From NCBI RefSeq assembly GCF_014903745.1, contig NZ_JACVXA010000050.1, positions 1-35,999 of the forward strand: a stretch of 35,999 nt of DNA, read 5' to 3'. Under the pieces are notes generated by a model. That model saw only the letters and a program-made list of their open reading frames with translations, was not told the origin of the DNA and did not search any database. Below are positions 34,161 to 35,999 of the stretch, one piece after another (the stretch's first letter is position 1; each line of letters begins with the position of its first letter). Both the position numbers and the translations under genes were made by a program. The stretch comes from Mangrovicoccus algicola. GTDB lineage: Bacteria; Pseudomonadota; Alphaproteobacteria; Rhodobacterales; Rhodobacteraceae.

Positions 34161-34191
34161 TCGCAGGACATGCCCCGTCGCGGGACATGCC
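34161..34191. repeat. Paired 14-base direct repeats upstream of the DUF1217 gene
   Basis: TCGCAGGACATGCC (34161-34174) and TCGCGGGACATGCC (34178-34191) differ at one base and are offset by 17 bases. They could be an operator for a tandem-binding regulator of the DUF1217 gene. An AT-rich patch (34224-34240) lies just upstream. Confidence 0.6.
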
Positions 34192-34284
34192 GCGCCCAGC
34201 CTAGGGGGAGAGCCTTTCGCGGTTGCTAACAATTAAAATGCCCGCCATTTCCGGCCCCCGCGCTCGGCGGCGGCCGCACCGGGC

Positions 34285-34737
34285 TCAGCCGCGGCGCGCG
34301 GCGAAGAACGCCCGCAGGATCGCCTCGCAGTCATGCGCGGCGATGCCGTCGATCACCTCCGGCGCATGATGGGCCTGCGGATGGGAAAACACCCGCGCGC
34401 CATGGGCGACGCCGCCGGATTTGGGATCGGCCGCGCCATAGACCACCCGCGCGACCCGCGCCGCCGCCAGCGCCGCGGCGCACATGGCGCAGGGCTCCAG
34501 CGTGACGTAGAGCACATGGCCGGGAAGCCGTTCGGACCCGGCGGCGGCACAGGCGGCGCGCAGCGCCAGGATCTCGGCATGGGCGGTGGGGTCGCGCAAT
34601 TCGCGCGTGCGGTTCCCGGCCCGGGCCGCCACCCGCCCGGCGGGATCCAGCAGCACGGCGCCGACCGGCACCTCGCCGCGCGCGGCGGCGGCGCGCGCCT
34701 CCTCCAGCGCGGCCTGCATATGTGACGTGAAGGTCAT
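34285..34737 (-). CDS. tadA: tRNA-specific adenosine(34) deaminase TadA
   Basis: A 150-residue zinc deaminase that converts A34 to inosine in the anticodon of tRNA-Arg(ACG). It has the cytidine-deaminase-fold motifs H53-A-E55 (TAHAEILALR) with the proton-shuttling Glu, and P82-C83-A-M-C86 (EPCAMC). PVGAVLLDPAGRVAARAGNR and GGVAHGARVFSHP are also typical. The frame is open further upstream (to 35037), but that part runs across the divergent pseudouridine synthase gene. The ATG at 34737 gives the standard TadA length. The divergent gap to that gene is 72 bases. Both products act on RNA used in translation. Confidence 0.96.
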   Translation of the reverse strand: MTFTSHMQAALEEARAAAARGEVPVGAVLLDPAGRVAARAGNRTRELRDPTAHAEILALRAACAAAGSERLPGHVLYVTLEPCAMCAAALAAARVARVVYGAADPKSGGVAHGARVFSHPQAHHAPEVIDGIAAHDCEAILRAFFAARRG

Positions 34738-34809
34738 GGGGTCTCTTGCCTGCGCCGCGCAACGCGCGCAAGGCTGGAACAGCGGCAGAAAAGCGGATAG
34801 GCGCCTTCC

Positions 34810-35999
<1,190 letters not shown>

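Overview
This is a GC-rich window (roughly two-thirds G+C) with strong third-position G/C bias, GTG starts and tightly packed operons. The gene set points to an alphaproteobacterium of the Rhodobacterales, close to Paracoccus/Rhodobacter. The best evidence is the phaZ <-> phaC-phaP-phaR arrangement and a nasT-nasS-led assimilatory nitrate cluster like that of Paracoccus denitrificans. The genus is an inference. There are no rRNA or tRNA genes, insertion sequences, CRISPR arrays or phage genes, so this looks like core or near-core chromosome.

Layout. (1) 1-2256: the 3' part of a thiamine-diphosphate enzyme overlapping a class III (CaiB/BaiF) CoA-transferase. (2) 2403-6230: a TTC38-like TPR protein, an OpgC-type membrane acyltransferase, and a convergent DUF2235 hydrolase. 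(3) 6392-10705: valS and truA, separated by a hairpin-rich 381-base gap. (4) 10796-24742: a 14-kb nitrate assimilation island. It holds nasT and nasS (antiterminator and nitrate sensor), a leader RNA, nrtA-nrtB-nrtC (ABC nitrate importer with both ATPase domains fused in NrtC), a GAF-repeat protein, nirB and nirD (NADH nitrite reductase with a Rieske subunit), nasA (nitrate reductase) and a TrpD2/YbiB-like protein. (5) 24757-27127, minus strand: a secreted PHB-depolymerase-like esterase, a YHS protein and a LysR regulator. (6) 27152-31844: the polyhydroxyalkanoate locus phaR, phaP (phasin), phaC and the divergent phaZ. (7) 32379-35999: a DUF1217 protein, tadA, and a divergent RluB-type pseudouridine synthase that runs off the window.

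How the parts work together. In the nitrate island NasS should hold NasT inactive without nitrate. Upstream of nrtA I find two adjacent hexaloop hairpins (ANTAR-type target). The second is mutually exclusive with an intrinsic terminator followed by four Ts. This is what a NasT-dependent antitermination switch should look like, and it would gate uptake and reduction genes downstream of nasTS. In the PHA locus the motif CTGC-N3-GCAG, the known PhaR target, occurs three times: inside the phasin promoter spacer, just ahead of phaR, and once more upstream of the phasin promoter.

The most interesting items are the nrtA leader switch, the asymmetric two-domain NrtC ATPase, the triple-GAF protein with no output domain, the TrpD2-like gene ending the nitrate operon, and the PhaR operator set inside the phasin core promoter.
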